From Thermincola carboxydiphila (GTDB lineage Bacteria; Bacillota; Thermincolia; Thermincolales; UBA2595): a stretch of DNA of 32,904 nt. The stretch covers positions 1 to 32,904 of the forward strand of contig JAENZX010000037.1 in the NCBI GenBank assembly GCA_016841045.1, given 5' to 3'. Within the stretch, counting starts at the first letter, position 1. Each line of letters starts with the position of its first letter. Of the stretch, positions 26,234 to 32,904 are shown piece after piece. The notes under the pieces are model-generated. The model was given only the letters and a program-made list of their open reading frames with translations. It was not told the DNA's origin and did not search any database. The position numbers and the translations under genes were made by a program.

Positions 26234-26899
26234 GTGTTGAACAGATTTCGTAAAGACATCAAGGTTATCTTTGAGCGTGACCCTGCTGCCAGAAGTTTTC
26301 TGGAAGTATTGCTGTGTTATCCCGGGCTTCATGCCCTATTGTTTCACAGGATATCCCATTATCTTTACAAAAAAGGACTTATTCTTCTTCCACGGCTAAT
26401 ATCACAATTATCCAGGTTTTTGACAGGCATAGAAATACATCCGGGAGCCGTTATAGGAGAGGGTGTATTCATTGACCATGGTACCGGGGTAGTCATTGGC
26501 GAAACCGCGGAAGTGGGTAATAATGTTACAATCTATCAGGGAGTCACTCTTGGCGGAACTGGTAAACAAAAAGGTAAAAGACATCCTACTGTGCAAAATA
26601 ATGTTGTTATAAGTTCTGGAGCTAAAGTGTTGGGTAACATCACTGTAGGCGATAATGTAAAAATTGGCGCAGGTTCCGTGGTGCTCAAAGATGTCCCATC
26701 CAATACTACTGTAATTGGTATTCCCGGTAAAATAGTCATTCGTAACGGGATCAATGTTGCGGATATGGAAGTGGAATCGTTAATTGACCTGCATCATGGC
26801 GATTTGCCGGATCCCGTGGCTGAGATGATTCTCTGCATCCAGAGAAAGCTGGGCCGTGTAGAGCAGAGAATAGATGACATGGAGGAGGGTAAAAATTGA
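26234..26899 (+). CDS. cysE: Serine O-acetyltransferase
   Basis: A 221-residue enzyme of cysteine synthesis, making O-acetylserine from serine and acetyl-CoA. The N-terminal helical domain (1-65) is followed by left-handed hexapeptide repeats, including [20 protein letters not shown] with the catalytic His-Asp region and the GVTLGGTGK loop. The family C-terminal stretch [15 protein letters not shown] is present. The start is GTG after GGGGGAG. It overlaps cysS by 4 bp, so cysteine supply and tRNA-Cys charging are expressed together. Confidence 0.95.
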   Translation: MLNRFRKDIKVIFERDPAARSFLEVLLCYPGLHALLFHRISHYLYKKGLILLPRLISQLSRFLTGIEIHPGAVIGEGVFIDHGTGVVIGETAEVGNNVTIYQGVTLGGTGKQKGKRHPTVQNNVVISSGAKVLGNITVGDNVKIGAGSVVLKDVPSNTTVIGIPGKIVIRNGINVADMEVESLIDLHHGDLPDPVAEMILCIQRKLGRVEQRIDDMEEGKN

Positions 26900-28359
26900 C
26901 CCTGAAAGTATATAATACTCTTAATAACCGAAAGGAAGAATTTATTCCACGTACGGCAGGCAAAGTAGACATGTATGTTTGTGGCCCTACCACATATAAT
27001 CTGATACATCTTGGGAATGCTAGGCCGTTAATAGTATTTGATACTGTTAGGCGTTATCTTGAATATACCGGTTACGAGGTTAATTACGTACAAAATTTTA
27101 CAGATATTGATGACAAGATTATAAACCGCGCCAAAGAAGAAGGCATGGACCCCTTGGCTTTGGCAGATAAGTATATAAAAGAGTATTATAAAGATGCCGG
27201 GGCTCTTGGGGTTCGGCCTGCAACGGTTCACCCAAAGGTAAGTGAACACTTATCAGAAATTATAGATATGATTCAGCAGATAATTGATAATGGTTACGCA
27301 TACGAAGTTGATGGTGATGTATATTTTGGGGTCAGCAAATTTACCGGTTATGGCAAGCTTTCAGGTAGGAAACTTGAGGATATGCAGGCGGGTGCCAGGA
27401 TCGACGTGGATGAGCGTAAACAGCATCCCATGGATTTTGCTCTGTGGAAGGCTGCTAAACCAGGGGAGCCGGCATGGGATAGTCCTTGGGGAAAAGGAAG
27501 GCCTGGATGGCATATTGAATGTTCGGCAATGGCCAACAAGTACCTCGGTATTGGATTCGATATTCATGGAGGTGGTTTTGACTTAATATTTCCTCATCAT
27601 GAAAACGAGATTGCTCAGGCCGAAGCATGTACAGGCTGCGGACCTTTCGCCAGATATTGGATGCACAATGGCTTTATTACAGTAAACGAAGAAAAAATGT
27701 CAAAATCCCTTGGTAACTTTTTCACCTTGAGAGAAATATTGGCCAAATATGACCCGGAAGTAGTAAGGTTTTATATGCTTTCTACTCATTATCGGAGTCC
27801 GCTGGATTTTGATGACACCAAGCTGGAAATGAATAAAAAAAGTCTGACCAGGCTGCATAATGCTCTTGATAATATTAAAGCCCTTATAAACGGTGTTTCT
27901 TACGGTGACTCTGATATATCTTTAGAAAAAGAAATAAAGTCATTACTGGATATTCTGGGCAAAACTGAAAGAGAATTCGGTGAAGCCATGGATGATGATT
28001 TTAACACCTCGCTTGCTGTGGCATGTCTTTTTGACCTGGCCCGTGAAGCAAACGCTTTTGGCAAGGCTCTGGATGTCCATGCAGGCAAGGTTCTTCCTGT
28101 CACAGTAAAAGAAACCCTTGAGAAGGTCAAAGAAAAATTCCTTCAGCTTGGATTGGTTTTAGGCCTATTTCAACAGGAGGGGGCTGTTCCTGAAGAATCA
28201 GGTATCATAGAAAAACTGATGAATGTCTTAGTGGAAGTGCGTCAGGAAGCCCGTGCAAGGAAGGATTGGGACACTGCAGATGCAATCAGAAATAAACTGG
28301 GTCAAATTGGAATTGTTCTAGAAGACACTCCCCAGGGGGTACGTTGGAAACAAAAGTAG
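26896..28359 (+). CDS. cysS: Cysteinyl-tRNA synthetase
   Basis: A 487-residue class I synthetase. The zinc-binding C29 lies in [10 protein letters not shown], the HIGH-type motif is HLGN (38-41) and KMSKS is at 267-271. The DALR-type anticodon-binding helices occupy the last 150 residues, with [12 protein letters not shown] near the end. The start is TTG with GGAGGAGGG upstream and overlaps the cysE stop. mrnC begins 18 bp after its stop, so the operon continues. Confidence 0.96.
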   Translation: MTLKVYNTLNNRKEEFIPRTAGKVDMYVCGPTTYNLIHLGNARPLIVFDTVRRYLEYTGYEVNYVQNFTDIDDKIINRAKEEGMDPLALADKYIKEYYKDAGALGVRPATVHPKVSEHLSEIIDMIQQIIDNGYAYEVDGDVYFGVSKFTGYGKLSGRKLEDMQAGARIDVDERKQHPMDFALWKAAKPGEPAWDSPWGKGRPGWHIECSAMANKYLGIGFDIHGGGFDLIFPHHENEIAQAEACTGCGPFARYWMHNGFITVNEEKMSKSLGNFFTLREILAKYDPEVVRFYMLSTHYRSPLDFDDTKLEMNKKSLTRLHNALDNIKALINGVSYGDSDISLEKEIKSLLDILGKTEREFGEAMDDDFNTSLAVACLFDLAREANAFGKALDVHAGKVLPVTVKETLEKVKEKFLQLGLVLGLFQQEGAVPEESGIIEKLMNVLVEVRQEARARKDWDTADAIRNKLGQIGIVLEDTPQGVRWKQK

Positions 28360-28377
28360 TTACGGAGGCTCCTGTTT

Positions 28378-28809
28378 ATGGAGGATACAATTATGGGTAA
28401 CCCGGCTGCTATGCCGGCCCTTGTTTTGGCATATTTAGGCGATGCGGTATATGAACTTCATGTCAGACGTTATCTGATTTCGCGGGGTATTACAAAAGTA
28501 GACTCCCTTCATAGAAAGGCGGTTAAATTTGTTAATGCTTCCACACAGGCCAGAGTTCTTCATTCAATTAGCGAAACGCTTTCCGAAACAGAAATGTCAG
28601 TTGTTAAACGAGGGCGAAACGCCAAGTCTGGTTCTGTACCCAAAAACACATCGGTTTCGGATTACCGTCATGGTACAGCATTTGAATGCCTCATAGGATA
28701 TTTGTCTTTATCAGGCAGGGATGACCGGATAGCCGAAATTTTTAAAATCGCTCTTGATATTGTAATGTTGACGGAAGAGGGAGATACTAATGAAGGTAAA
28801 ACTTATTAA
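28378..28809 (+). CDS. mrnC: Mini-ribonuclease III (MrnC)
   Basis: A 143-residue RNase III catalytic domain without the double-stranded RNA-binding domain. It matures 23S rRNA. The signature [11 protein letters not shown] gives the catalytic acidic pair D22 and E26. The second conserved acidic site is [14 protein letters not shown] (about 97-110). Preceded by GGAGG. The usual gene after it in Bacillus is rlmB; here thyX is inserted and overlaps the mrnC end by 20 bp. Confidence 0.93.
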   Translation: MEDTIMGNPAAMPALVLAYLGDAVYELHVRRYLISRGITKVDSLHRKAVKFVNASTQARVLHSISETLSETEMSVVKRGRNAKSGSVPKNTSVSDYRHGTAFECLIGYLSLSGRDDRIAEIFKIALDIVMLTEEGDTNEGKTY

Positions 28810-29464
28810 TCATACCCCTGATCCCGACAGGACTGTTGCTTCTGCTGCCAGGCTTTGTTATTCAGCAGTAGGGGTATCGGAAATCATCGAGGATTTTTCA
28901 CAGGATGAAATTGAGAAGTTCCTCAACATGCTGGTAGAATTGGGGCATAATTCTCCTACGGAGCACGTCTCTTTTACCTTTGCCGTTGAAGGGGTCAGCA
29001 GAGCGATGACTCATCAGTTGGTAAGGCACAGAATAGCTTCGTATTCTCAGCAGTCACAGAGATATGTTAAAATGGAAGATTTTGAATACATAATTCCTCC
29101 ATCCATATCTAAGAACTCTGGGGCTCTTTCTGTCTACAAGAAGGTAATGAACGAGATTGAGAATGCCTATGAGCAGTTGGCTGCAATAGTACACCGGGAG
29201 GATGCAAGATATGTTCTGCCTAATGCTTGTGAAACCAAAATAGTCCTGACATTTAATTGTAGGTCGCTGTATAACTTTTTTGAGCATCGTTGTTGTGAAA
29301 GGGCTCAGTGGGAGATACGCAGGTTGGCTAATTTAATGCTAGCCGAAGTTAAGAAAGTGGCCCCGGTTCTTTTTGCTAAAGCGGGTGCTCCCTGTTTATC
29401 CAAGGGTTTGTGCCCAGAAGGGCGCATGTCCTGCGGACGGATTAATAAGTTGAAGACAACTTAG
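28790..29464 (+). CDS. thyX: Flavin-dependent thymidylate synthase ThyX
   Basis: A 224-residue FAD enzyme that makes dTMP from dUMP with methylenetetrahydrofolate and NADPH. The ThyX motif RHRxxSxxxxSxR is complete: R79, H80, R81, S84, S89, R91 ([13 protein letters not shown]). Later [23 protein letters not shown] matches the substrate-binding end of the family. The ATG lies inside mrnC and has GGGAGA 5 bp upstream. A gene between two 23S rRNA modifiers, it is functionally out of place but common in Clostridia. Confidence 0.96.
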   Translation: MKVKLINHTPDPDRTVASAARLCYSAVGVSEIIEDFSQDEIEKFLNMLVELGHNSPTEHVSFTFAVEGVSRAMTHQLVRHRIASYSQQSQRYVKMEDFEYIIPPSISKNSGALSVYKKVMNEIENAYEQLAAIVHREDARYVLPNACETKIVLTFNCRSLYNFFEHRCCERAQWEIRRLANLMLAEVKKVAPVLFAKAGAPCLSKGLCPEGRMSCGRINKLKTT

Positions 29465-29501
29465 CTGCCTGATGAAAGATAGGCATATCGGAGTGATAAA
29501 C

Positions 29502-30248
29502 ATGTCGGATTATATAATTGGCCGGAACCCAATCCTGGAAGCACTAAAACATGGTACTCAAATACACAAAATTTTAGTTGCCAAAGGGACGGGCAAAGGA
29601 TCTGTTGTAGAGATCCTTGCCAGGGCAAAAGAAAATAAAATTCCGGTTCAGGAGATAGAGAAGTCGCAGCTGGACAGTATTGTTGACGGTGCAAACCACC
29701 AGGGTGTTGCCGCACTGGTGCCGGCGAGGGAATATGTAGAATTTGAAGATATATTACAAATAGCGCGGGAAAAAGGAGAAGACCCTTTTATCCTGATTCT
29801 TGACGAAATAGAAGACCCTCATAACCTTGGGGCGATAATGAGAACTGCTGATGCAGTGGGGGCGCACGGAATAATAATTCCCAAGCGGCGTGCTGTTGGC
29901 TTAACTGCTACTGTGGCAAAAGCTTCTGCGGGTGCGATAGAATATGTACCGGTGGCGCGTGTCTCAAATATTGCTCAGGTAATTGACAAACTAAAAAACG
30001 AAGGCTGTTGGGTTGTGGCCGCGGATATGGATGGAGAGTTTCTTTGGAATAACACCGGCCTTACTGGATCGCTGGCTTGCGTAATAGGCAGTGAAGGAAA
30101 AGGTGTCGGTCGTTTGATTAAAGAAAAGTGCGATTTTCTGGTCAAAATACCAATGAAGGGAAGAATATCTTCTCTTAATGCTTCGGTGGCAGCGGCAGTA
30201 CTATGTTATGAAATACTCAGACAAAAGGAAAATAAATTAAATGGCTGA
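29502..30248 (+). CDS. rlmB: 23S rRNA 2'-O-ribose methyltransferase RlmB (SpoU family)
   Basis: A 248-residue SPOUT methyltransferase. The N-terminal substrate-binding domain starts IIGRNPILEAL. The trefoil-knot catalytic domain (about 95-248) has NLGAIMRTADAVGAHG (motif 1), IGSEGKGV (motif 2) and SLNASVAAAVLCYE (motif 3). The ATG at 29502 has GGAGTGA at the right distance and gives the usual N-terminus; an in-frame ATG at 29472 would add 10 residues and has no good ribosome binding site. It overlaps rae1 by 8 bp. In this family of genes the target is G2251-type in 23S; the exact site here is inferred. Confidence 0.93.
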   Translation: MSDYIIGRNPILEALKHGTQIHKILVAKGTGKGSVVEILARAKENKIPVQEIEKSQLDSIVDGANHQGVAALVPAREYVEFEDILQIAREKGEDPFILILDEIEDPHNLGAIMRTADAVGAHGIIIPKRRAVGLTATVAKASAGAIEYVPVARVSNIAQVIDKLKNEGCWVVAADMDGEFLWNNTGLTGSLACVIGSEGKGVGRLIKEKCDFLVKIPMKGRISSLNASVAAAVLCYEILRQKENKLNG

Positions 30249-30750
30249 GTATCTTATCGTGGATGGATATAACATCATACATGCCTGGCATTCACTGAAA
30301 ACCACAATGGGCCATGATTTAGAACACGCGAGAATTAAGCTAATAGATATAATGGCTAACTATCAGGCCTTTAAAGGTGTGAAGGTCATTATTGTCTTTG
30401 ATGCTCATATGGTAAAAGGAAATACAGGTTCAAAGGATAAAATTTCAGGAGTAGAAGTTATTTACACTGCTGAAGGTGAAACGGCAGATTCAATCATTGA
30501 GAAAATTGCAGGTGAATTTAAAGAATCCGACAGGGTGACGGTAGCCACCTCGGATTGGGAACAGCAGAGAATAGTTTTCGGCAGGGGCGCAGCCCGGTTG
30601 TCGGCTAAGGAACTGGAAGCTGAAGTAAAAGTAAGTCAGCAGGAAGTACAAAACCGTATCGAAAATACTTATCAGAATGACCGCAAGTTAACAGGTCAGC
30701 TAAATGATTATGTAAAAGAAATTCTTGAGAAAATGCGCCGTGAAAAGTAA
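30241..30750 (+). CDS. rae1: NYN-domain ribosome-associated endonuclease (Rae1/YacP)
   Basis: A 169-residue NYN (PIN-like) nuclease. The first catalytic Asp is in LIVDGYNIIHAW (D8), and further acidic sites occur in IVFDAH (about 58-63), ADSIIEKI and TSDWEQQ (about 102-108). The YacP signature GAARLSAKELEAEV follows. Rae1 of Bacillus cuts mRNA inside the ribosome A site. Start overlaps the rlmB stop. There is no good ribosome binding site, so coupling to rlmB is likely. Its last codons form the left arm of a terminator. Confidence 0.92.
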   Translation: MAEYLIVDGYNIIHAWHSLKTTMGHDLEHARIKLIDIMANYQAFKGVKVIIVFDAHMVKGNTGSKDKISGVEVIYTAEGETADSIIEKIAGEFKESDRVTVATSDWEQQRIVFGRGAARLSAKELEAEVKVSQQEVQNRIENTYQNDRKLTGQLNDYVKEILEKMRREK

Positions 30751-30789
30751 TGTTGATTGCTTACATGCCTTGATTTTCAGCGCATTTTT
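30730..30789 (+). terminator. Terminator overlapping the rae1 stop
   Basis: AAAATGCGC-TGAAAA pairs with TTTTCA-GCGCATTTT (15 bp with a 2-nt bulge), ending in TTTTTA. A small inner GTAA/TTAC stem lies in the loop. Confidence 0.6.
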
Positions 30790-30800
30790 ACGATGCCTCC

Positions 30801-30829
30801 TTGACGGGACATCCTGCTTTATGTATAAT
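30801..30829 (+). promoter_or_regulatory. Sigma-A promoter of sigH
   Basis: TTGACG (30801-30806), 17 bp, TATAAT (30824-30829). It leaves a leader of about 170 nt before sigH, in which I see no conserved motif. Confidence 0.8.
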
Positions 30830-31003
30830 AAGTAATGTAAAAAAGCAGTTATGCTTTATAAGTTTTCGTATGAAAGTGTTCTGGCTTAGCTCGAACATTT
30901 TGTTTTGTAAAGCTTCTGTTTGTAGAATTAAATATACAGAGAGAAAATACAGAGAGATAAAGATACTGGTATCGTCATTTAATGTAGAGCGGAGGCGTTG
31001 CTT

Positions 31004-31648
31004 GTGAGTCTTAGTGCACAAAGAGAGGTCCTGGACACCTATAATGTGATGTTAGACGAGGATATCGTGGAATTTGCCAAAGACGGTGACGACAGTGCCC
31101 TGGAGTACCTTATCAATAAATATAAAAACTTTGTGCGTGCTAAAGCTCGTTCTTATTTTTTGATAGGTGCCGATAGAGAAGATATTATCCAGGAAGGCAT
31201 GATTGGCCTGTATAAGGCTATCCGTGATTTTAGGTCGGACAAGCTTTCTTCATTCAGAGCTTTTGCCGAACTTTGTATTACGCGTCAAATCATTACCGCC
31301 ATCAAGACAGCTACCCGCCAGAAACATATTCCGTTAAATTCGTATGTTTCTTTAAATAAACCTATTTATGACGAAGATTCAGACAGAACTCTGCTTGATG
31401 TTATTTCAGGTTCTAAAATTACAGATCCTGAGGAACTTATTATCAGCAGAGAAGAGTTTGATGATATTGAAGAAAAGATGGGACAAATCCTTAGTTCTCT
31501 GGAATGGAAGGTTCTTATGTCCTATCTTGAGGGCAAATCTTATCAGGAAATTGCTGTTGATTTGAAAAGACATGTTAAATCAATCGACAATGCCTTGCAA
31601 AGGGTTAAGAGGAAGCTTGAAAGATATTTGGAGAAAAGAGAAAATTAA
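31004..31648 (+). CDS. sigH: RNA polymerase sigma-H factor, sporulation initiation
   Basis: A 214-residue sigma-70-family factor. Region 2 carries RAKARSYFLIGADREDIIQ and GMIGLYKAIRDF, with FRAFAELCITRQIITAIK in region 2.3-2.4. Region 4 ends with EWKVLMSYLEGKSYQEIA and HVKSIDNALQRVKRKLE. These blocks match Bacillus SigH very closely. It directs early sporulation and stationary-phase genes. I chose the GTG at 31004 because GGAGG sits 8 bp upstream; a TTG at 30998 is too close to that site. Located at the end of the ctsR-to-sigH block and before tRNAs and tuf, as in related Clostridia. Confidence 0.95.
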   Translation: MSLSAQREVLDTYNVMLDEDIVEFAKDGDDSALEYLINKYKNFVRAKARSYFLIGADREDIIQEGMIGLYKAIRDFRSDKLSSFRAFAELCITRQIITAIKTATRQKHIPLNSYVSLNKPIYDEDSDRTLLDVISGSKITDPEELIISREEFDDIEEKMGQILSSLEWKVLMSYLEGKSYQEIAVDLKRHVKSIDNALQRVKRKLERYLEKREN

Positions 31649-31684
31649 CTGGCAGTAAGTGCCGGTCATACCATAAAAAAGTAG

Positions 31685-31713
31685 TTGACCGGAATCCTGA
31701 AAAGATGTATAAT
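31685..31713 (+). promoter_or_regulatory. Promoter of the tRNA array
   Basis: TTGACC (31685-31690), 17 bp, TATAAT (31708-31713), ending 14 bp before the first tRNA. Confidence 0.85.
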
Positions 31714-31727
31714 TGTCTTTGTCAGTC

Positions 31728-31803
31728 GCCGACGTAGCTCAATTGGCAGAGCAGCTGACTTGTAATCAGCAGGTTGCGGGTTCGAGTCCCATCGTCGGCT
31801 CCA
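31728..31803 (+). tRNA. tRNA-Thr (TGT)
   Basis: Acceptor GCCGACG pairs with CGTCGGC; the anticodon loop CTTGTAA gives TGT; CCA is encoded. 76 nt. Confidence 0.95.
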
Positions 31804-31811
31804 ATTTTCAT

Positions 31812-31896
<85 letters not shown>

Positions 31897-31959
31897 TCTT
31901 AATTTAACAACGAATATTTTTTAGCTTAGCAGTGCAAGATAAAAGAGTCAGATTTTCGT

Positions 31960-32035
<76 letters not shown>

Positions 32036-32107
32036 AACTAACAAATAACAGTCCATGTTGGCGGTTGTTCCGCTGACTTTTTAAATGGAACTGTAATTAA
32101 TAATCGT

Positions 32108-32183
32108 GCTGCTATAGCTCAGTAGGTAGAGCGTATCCTTGGTAAGGATAAGGTCACCGGTTCAATCCCGGTTAGCAGCTCCA
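32108..32183 (+). tRNA. tRNA-Thr (GGT)
   Basis: Acceptor GCTGCTA pairs with TAGCAGC; the anticodon loop TTGGTAA gives GGT; CCA is encoded. A second threonine isoacceptor in the same array. Confidence 0.95.
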
Positions 32184-32184
32184 T

Positions 32185-32261
32185 GGCGGCGTAGCTCAGT
32201 TGGCTAGAGCATGCGGTTCATACCCGCAGTGTCCGGGGTTCAAATCCCTGCGCCGCCACCA
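32185..32261 (+). tRNA. Elongator tRNA-Met (CAT)
   Basis: Acceptor GGCGGCG pairs fully with CGCCGCC, unlike the initiator. The anticodon loop TTCATAC gives CAT. It lies one base after the preceding tRNA. An Ile2 (lysidine) tRNA also has CAT, but the body resembles elongator tRNA-Met. Confidence 0.88.
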
Positions 32262-32273
32262 TTTGAGATGATA

Positions 32274-32302
32274 GAACACACCGAAACAGGTGTGTTTTTT
32301 GT
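32274..32302 (+). terminator. Terminator of the tRNA array
   Basis: AACACACC, loop GAAACA, GGTGTGTT followed by TTTT. Confidence 0.85.
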
Positions 32303-32335
32303 TGTTGTATGAACTTTTGGGTAAAGTGCATGTAG

Positions 32336-32447
32336 GGGAAAATGCCAACCTGGCGTCGTTGCGCGGGCCGACGCAATCCTCGACGTACGCACTCAGTACG
32401 CCTCCGGTTGCGTCGGCCCGTGCGCCTAGCCAGAACGGCATTTTCCC
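32336..32447. repeat. Palindromic intergenic repeat copy 3
   Basis: Arms of about 38 nt: it opens GGGAAAATGCC and CCTGGCGTCGTTGCGCGG and closes with the near-complement. The core is AATCCTCGACGTACGC, loop, GTACGCCTCCGGTT, closed by CGACGC/GCGTCG. It is the most intact copy in the window. Confidence 0.82.
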
Positions 32448-32524
32448 ACCTTCGGGTTCGAAGAGTTTCAAATAAGCCAAGTGCTGTAACATATTTTTAA
32501 TGCATGATATTTAAGTAATTGGAC

Positions 32525-32580
32525 CGCGGGTGAGCATTACATCTGTCGTTGTTGCTCGGCTCATGCAATCCTCGATGTCG
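32525..32580 (+). repeat. Truncated palindromic repeat copy 4
   Basis: Left half only: CGCGGG, then CATCTGTCGTTGTTGC and GCAATCCTCGATGT align with the left arm and core of copy 2. The right arm is missing and many bases have changed, so it looks like a decaying remnant. No gene is seen from 32303 to 32852 outside these repeats. Confidence 0.6.
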
Positions 32581-32776
32581 GGGGGATCAGTTATGGTTAC
32601 GTGGTTAAAGAATGCAGTGTCCCGGTAACAAAATAGAGGTGTACAGTTTTTAAGTCTTATTTGAAGGAATTTTTATATCTTTGTAGAAATACAATCAATG
32701 TTTTAGATGGAAATTAAATTACATAAAGACAGTAAAATTTGGTAATACTTATCCTGTTCAAGTAAGCGGGAAATTG

Positions 32777-32804
32777 TTGACCCAAATTGTAGATGCTGTA
32801 ATGT
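32777..32804 (+). promoter_or_regulatory. Possible tuf promoter
   Basis: TTGACC (32777-32782), 16 bp, TAATGT (32799-32804) with TG in the extended -10 position; about 50 bp before tuf. Confidence 0.45.
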
Positions 32805-32852
32805 TTTTAGCTGGGTGAGTATTCTCAAAGAGATTTAAGGAGGTTAGATAAA

Positions 32853-32904
32853 ATGGCAAAGGCTAAATTCGAACGTAACAAACCCCACGTAAACGTAGGA
32901 ACCA
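32853..32904 (+). CDS. tuf: Elongation factor Tu, 5' end only
   Basis: The first 17 codons read MAKAKFERNKPHVNVGT, the standard start of EF-Tu leading into the GTP-binding G1 region. AAGGAGGT lies 8 bp upstream. The gene runs off the window. Its position after sigH and the tRNA array matches related Clostridia, where it is followed by rpmG, secE and nusG. Confidence 0.95.
   Translation, partial: MAKAKFERNKPHVNVGT

Noticed and set aside
32196-32492. Minus-strand frame over tRNA-Met and repeat copy 3
   Set aside because: It reads through a tRNA and a palindromic repeat, so it is not a gene.

Overview
The window looks like a chromosome segment of a spore-forming, low-to-mid GC Firmicute, most likely of the Desulfotomaculum/Pelotomaculum (Peptococcaceae) type. 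The evidence is a CtsR-controlled clp operon, protein arginine kinase, the sporulation sigma factor SigH, DisA, CarD, a Rae1-type NYN nuclease, YacL, and gene order matching the ctsR-to-sigH block known from Bacillus and Clostridia. The genus is inferred and was not tested.

Left part (1-3480): a 5S rRNA and its terminator, followed by a degraded tandem duplication of the 5S tail. Next comes a compact three-gene operon (GNAT acetyltransferase, ornithine-racemase-like PLP enzyme, arginase) that could turn arginine into ornithine and then D-ornithine. A tRNA-Asn with its own promoter and terminator closes this part.

Region 3490-7320: two tandem paralogous B12-binding/radical SAM proteins on the minus strand, each preceded by its own ribosome binding site and separated by a terminator. 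Their upstream region is shared with the divergent ctsR operon and carries several CtsR-type GGTCAAA heptads. Some overlap the predicted radical SAM promoter.

Region 7630-16140: the protein quality-control operon ctsR, a DnaJ/CbpA-like co-chaperone with a half-size zinc region, clpB, mcsA, mcsB and clpC. It is controlled by a promoter whose start point lies against a canonical CtsR tandem operator. A minus-strand CAP/SCP-domain gene sits between clpC and radA.

Region 16900-30790: radA-disA, a small minus-strand protein divergent from carD, then yacL-ispD-ispF, a DUF1002 secreted protein, gltX-cysE-cysS-mrnC-thyX-rlmB-rae1. The genes are tightly spaced and many overlap by 4-20 bp, suggesting translational coupling. 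Together they serve c-di-AMP signalling and DNA repair, isoprenoid precursor synthesis, Glu/Cys tRNA charging and cysteine synthesis, 23S rRNA maturation and dTMP synthesis.

Right end (30800-32904): sigH with a strong sigma-A promoter, a five-tRNA array (Thr, Tyr, initiator fMet, Thr, elongator Met), a repeat-rich intergenic region, and the first 17 codons of tuf.

The most interesting non-genic signals are a family of intergenic palindromic repeats (three full copies and one truncated), whose central hairpin shows a compensatory base-pair change; CtsR heptads over the radical SAM promoter; a 7-codon leader ORF whose stop abuts the clpB start; and duplicated 5S-tail/terminator units whose terminator stems differ but remain paired.
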